A stretch of DNA of 64,000 nucleotides from Naasia aerilata (GTDB lineage Bacteria; Actinomycetota; Actinomycetes; Actinomycetales; Microbacteriaceae): positions 1,612,001-1,676,000 of the forward strand of contig NZ_AP027731.1 of assembly GCF_030296595.1 (NCBI RefSeq), read 5' to 3'. Shown in pieces: positions 61,454 through 64,000 of this stretch. Numbering within the stretch: the stretch's first letter is position 1; the number at the start of each line of letters is the position of its first letter. The translations under genes and the position numbers were made by a program. The notes under the pieces were generated by a model. That model was not told the origin of the DNA. It was given only the letters and a program-made list of their open reading frames with translations, and ran no database searches.

Positions 61454-64000
61454 CTGGGCCGCGGTCACGACGAAGTCGTCGAAGGCCACGACGGCGGGGA
61501 GCGCGGTCGAGCTGCCGGAGAGGTACTCGCCGAGGCCCACGAAGCCGGCTCCCTGGAGTGCGGGCGCCGCGTCGGTCGCGGTGACCTGCCACGTCGTCGG
61601 CTCGGCGGTCCCGACCTTCCACACCTTCGCGCGGAGAGTCGTGGTGCCCTCGCCGACCACCTGCAGGCGGATCCGGAGCTGGTCGCCCGTCCCGGCGGTG
61701 AGGCCGGAGATCGCCTTGGTGAGCAGCGTGGTCGCGCCGGAGCGCAGTTGCAGGGAGACGGCGCCGGTGGAGGCGACGATCACGCGGGTCCGGTAGTCGG
61801 CTGTGCCGATCCGGCGGCCGATGACGGAGACGTAGGTCCCGCCGCCGGTCGGTGCCGTCTCGAGAGTCGCCGTCGCCTGCACGTCCACACCGGAGGAGGA
61901 GACGCCGGTCAGGTAGGCCTCCGCCTCGCGCCCGGCCGCCGGGACCGAGATTCGGCCGACACCGTTCACCGAGTAGGTCGAGGAGCCGGAGCTCGCCGTC
62001 CATGCGCCGCCCGTGAGGGCGCTGCCCCAGCCGGAGCCGAGGACGCGGGCGAAGTCGTCGCTCGCGAGCGCCGCATCGGCCGGGGGCTGGACCACCGGCG
62101 CGGTCACCGTGACGGTGCCCGTCGTGCTGGCGGTCGCGCCCTTGTCGTCGGTCACCGTGAGGGTCACCGTGTAGGTGCCCGCAGTGGCATAGGTGTGGCC
62201 GGCCTTCGCTCCGGTGCCGGTGGCGCCGTCACCGAACGCCCAGGCGTACGAGGCGATCGTGCCGTCCGAGTCCGCGGATGCGGATCCGTCGACCGAGGCC
62301 GTGAGGTCCGACGTGCTGCTCGTGAACGAGGCCGTGGGGGCGACGTTCGCCGGCGGAACCGGCGTGACGGGACCCTGCGGCGTGGTGCCGGGGGCGCCCG
62401 CCCACAGGTCGTCGAAGGCGAACGTGATCCGGGTGGGCGTCGCGCTCGCGCTCAGGTAGCCCGCGATGCCGATGGAGCCGGCGGCCTGGAGGCCATCGGT
62501 GCTGTCGGTCGTCGTGACCTGCCACGCGGTGGGCTCGGTGGTGCCCACCTTCCAGACCTTCGCCTGGATGGTGGTGGGCGAGGTGCCCGTCACCTGGACG
62601 CGGACCTGGAGCCTGTCCCCGTTCCCGACCGTGAGGCCGGTCACGTTGACGGTCTTGAGGGTCGTGCCCGTGCGCTGCAGCTGCAGCTGGACGGCGCCGG
62701 TGCTGGACACGATCGTCCGGGCCCGGTAGTCCTCAGTGCCGATGCGGCGGCCGAGGACCGACGCGTAGGCGCTGCCGGCGGTCGGGATCCCGGAGAGGCC
62801 CACCGTCGTCGTCACCTCCGTGCTGGGCGAGGACACCGTGCCGAGGTAGGCGGTGCGGGTCGCGCCGGCATCGACGACGATCTTCGCCGCGCCGTCCACC
62901 GAGTAGTTGGACGCGGTGCCGGACGTGGTCCAGGCGCCGCCGGTCTCCGCCGAGCCGAGCCCGCCGGTGACGGTGCGGCCGAAGCCGTCCTTCGCCAGGT
63001 CGGTGCCCGGAGCGGGAGCGGAGACGGTGACGTCGTGGCTGACGGTGCCGGTGGCGCCGTCGTCGTCCTTCACGGTGAGAGTCACCGTGTAGGTGCCTGC
63101 CGCGGCGTACGAGTGGGTCGCCGTCGTGCCGGTGGCCGTGCCGCCGTCGCCGAAGGTCCAGGCGTAGGAGGCCACGGTGCCGTCGGAGTCGCTCGACGCG
63201 CCGGCATCCGCCGTCACGACGAGGTCCTTCGGCGTCGCGGTGAACGCGGCGGTCGGGGCCACGTTGGCCGGCGTGACCGAGACGCTGCGCGTGGTCTGCG
63301 CGGTCGCCCCGTCGTCGTCGGTCACCGTGAGGGCGATCGTGTAGGTGCCGGCTGCGGCGTAGGTGTGCGCCGCGGTCTTCCCGGTCGCCGTGCCGCCGTC
63401 GCCGAACGTCCAGGCGTAGGAGGAGATGGTGCCGTCGCTGTCCGTGGACGCCGAGGCGTCGGTGGACACCGCAAGGTCCTGCGCGGCCGTCGTGAAGGAG
63501 GCGGTCGGCACCTTGTTCGGGACGGGAGCGAGACCGCTCGCCTGGTAGTGCTCGGCCACCGAGGTGGAGGAGAGGGCGTAGCTGTAGACGGCGGCCTCGT
63601 CGATGGTGCCGCGGAGGTAGGCGCTCGTGGAGCCCCACGTCGTGTCACCGCCGACTCGCCAGTAGCCCGTGTAGTTCTGGGCTCCGGTGACCGCGTTGCT
63701 GCCCTGCAGCACGCCGTCCACGTAGAGGCGCATGCCTCCGTTGGACTGGGCGGCCACCACGTAGTGCCAGGCGCCGTCGTTGTACGCGCTCGAGGTGGTG
63801 AGCACGTTCCGGACGTTCGTGTTGGTGCCGAAGACGAGCTTGCCGTCGTTCTGCATGTACACGTGGCGGTCGTAGTTGGCGGACGCGCCGGTCTTCGAGC
63901 TGCCGAAGCCGATGATCTTGCCACCGGTCGTCGTCGTCGTCTTGAACCAGGTCTCCAGCGAGTAGTTGGCCGGGTTGCTGACCGCCGTGCTGCTGCTGAC
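61451..64000 (-). CDS. Giant secreted multidomain protein C (5' end outside window)
   Basis: The C-terminal 849 residues or so of a third paralogue, open to the right edge, no frameshift in the visible part. A LamG domain is cut by the edge (YSLETWFKTTTTGGKIIGFG, YLRGTIDEAAVYSYALSSTS), then PKD1 and PKD2, jelly-roll module 1 (DLAKDGFGRTVTGGLGSAET to FAFDDLWAG), PKD3, and module 2 ending VAFDDFVVTAAQ. PKD units have the usual FGDGGTATG and HTYAAAGTYT strands. No C-terminal anchor. By analogy, a beta-propeller and signal peptide should lie just beyond the window. Confidence 0.88.
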   Translation of the reverse strand, partial: VSSSTAVSNPANYSLETWFKTTTTTGGKIIGFGSSKTGASANYDRHVYMQNDGKLVFGTNTNVRNVLTTSSAYNDGAWHYVVAAQSNGGMRLYVDGVLQGSNAVTGAQNYTGYWRVGGDTTWGSTSAYLRGTIDEAAVYSYALSSTSVAEHYQASGLAPVPNKVPTASFTTAAQDLAVSTDASASTDSDGTISSYAWTFGDGGTATGKTAAHTYAAAGTYTIALTVTDDDGATAQTTRSVSVTPANVAPTAAFTATPKDLVVTADAGASSDSDGTVASYAWTFGDGGTATGTTATHSYAAAGTYTVTLTVKDDDGATGTVSHDVTVSAPAPGTDLAKDGFGRTVTGGLGSAETGGAWTTSGTASNYSVDGAAKIVVDAGATRTAYLGTVSSPSTEVTTTVGLSGIPTAGSAYASVLGRRIGTEDYRARTIVSSTGAVQLQLQRTGTTLKTVNVTGLTVGNGDRLQVRVQVTGTSPTTIQAKVWKVGTTEPTAWQVTTTDSTDGLQAAGSIGIAGYLSASATPTRITFAFDDLWAGAPGTTPQGPVTPVPPANVAPTASFTSSTSDLTASVDGSASADSDGTIASYAWAFGDGATGTGAKAGHTYATAGTYTVTLTVTDDKGATASTTGTVTVTAPVVQPPADAALASDDFARVLGSGWGSALTGGAWTASSGSSTYSVNGVGRISVPAAGREAEAYLTGVSSSGVDVQATATLETAPTGGGTYVSVIGRRIGTADYRTRVIVASTGAVSLQLRSGATTLLTKAISGLTAGTGDQLRIRLQVVGEGTTTLRAKVWKVGTAEPTTWQVTATDAAPALQGAGFVGLGEYLSGSSTALPAVVAFDDFVVTAAQ

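Noticed and set aside
50405-64000. Repeated blocks that could suggest a CRISPR array or satellite DNA
   Set aside because: The repeats are coding PKD and jelly-roll domains of 85 and 200 residues with diverged copies, not short identical repeats with spacers.

Overview
The window is about 70% G+C and gene-dense. Many genes start GTG or TTG, and many have a TANNNT box placed about 7 nt before the start codon (leaderless mRNA). Together with a fused RmlC-RmlD enzyme and a purE-LCP gene pair, this points to an actinomycete, most likely a Microbacteriaceae (family level is inference; no marker gene was searched). No rRNA, tRNA, IS element or CRISPR array was seen.

Almost the whole window is a cell-surface polysaccharide locus. 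Left part (1-27,800): nucleotide-sugar epimerases, a Wzm/Wzt-type ABC exporter, many GT2/GT4 glycosyltransferases (two as giant GT2-GT4 fusions), polytopic membrane proteins, a purE-LCP pair, an Emb-like arabinosyltransferase, a flippase, decaprenyl-phosphate phosphoribosyltransferase, a histidine phosphatase and an acyltransferase. Centre (27,850-41,000): a galactofuranan operon (glf, glfT2-like, a LicD-methyltransferase fusion, a 64-aa coiled-coil protein), a bifunctional cytidylyltransferase/reductase expected to make CDP-ribitol, a Wzy-like polymerase/ligase, and a DUF4012-rmlA-rmlB-rmlCD operon for dTDP-L-rhamnose. Then a Doc-type toxin-antitoxin pair (41,250-41,900), followed by a Wzx/Wzy/Wzb/Wzc set (42,100-48,300) in which the flippase carries an APH-like kinase domain, a CDP-alcohol phosphotransferase and a GT4. 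Right part (50,400-64,000): three paralogous giant secreted proteins (beta-propeller, FnIII, LamG, PKD repeats, jelly-roll modules) and one GT2.

The set resembles the mycobacterial arabinogalactan genes (glf, glfT1/glfT2, Rv3781/Rv3783-type exporter, UbiA, Emb) in an apparently mycolate-free organism, combined with a probable ribitol-phosphate branch. My reading is that the cell makes a galactofuranose-based wall polymer with arabinose, rhamnose and polyol-phosphate parts plus a Wzx/Wzy-type exopolysaccharide, and covers itself with large lectin-like proteins.

Two window-wide patterns matter most. First, a palindrome CCCC-N5(7)-GGGGG lies upstream of a predicted -10 box at six promoters (glf, DUF4012-rml, flippase/wzy, wzc, and two giant proteins), mostly at 23-27 bp, where a -35 box would be; this looks like one regulon with an activator. 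Second, about 24 single-base frameshifts break 18 of the roughly 40 genes. Nearly all fall in short G/C runs, and every broken gene becomes a full-length family member when one base is restored, so I treat them as sequencing/assembly errors, not pseudogenes. Coordinates of such genes span both frames.
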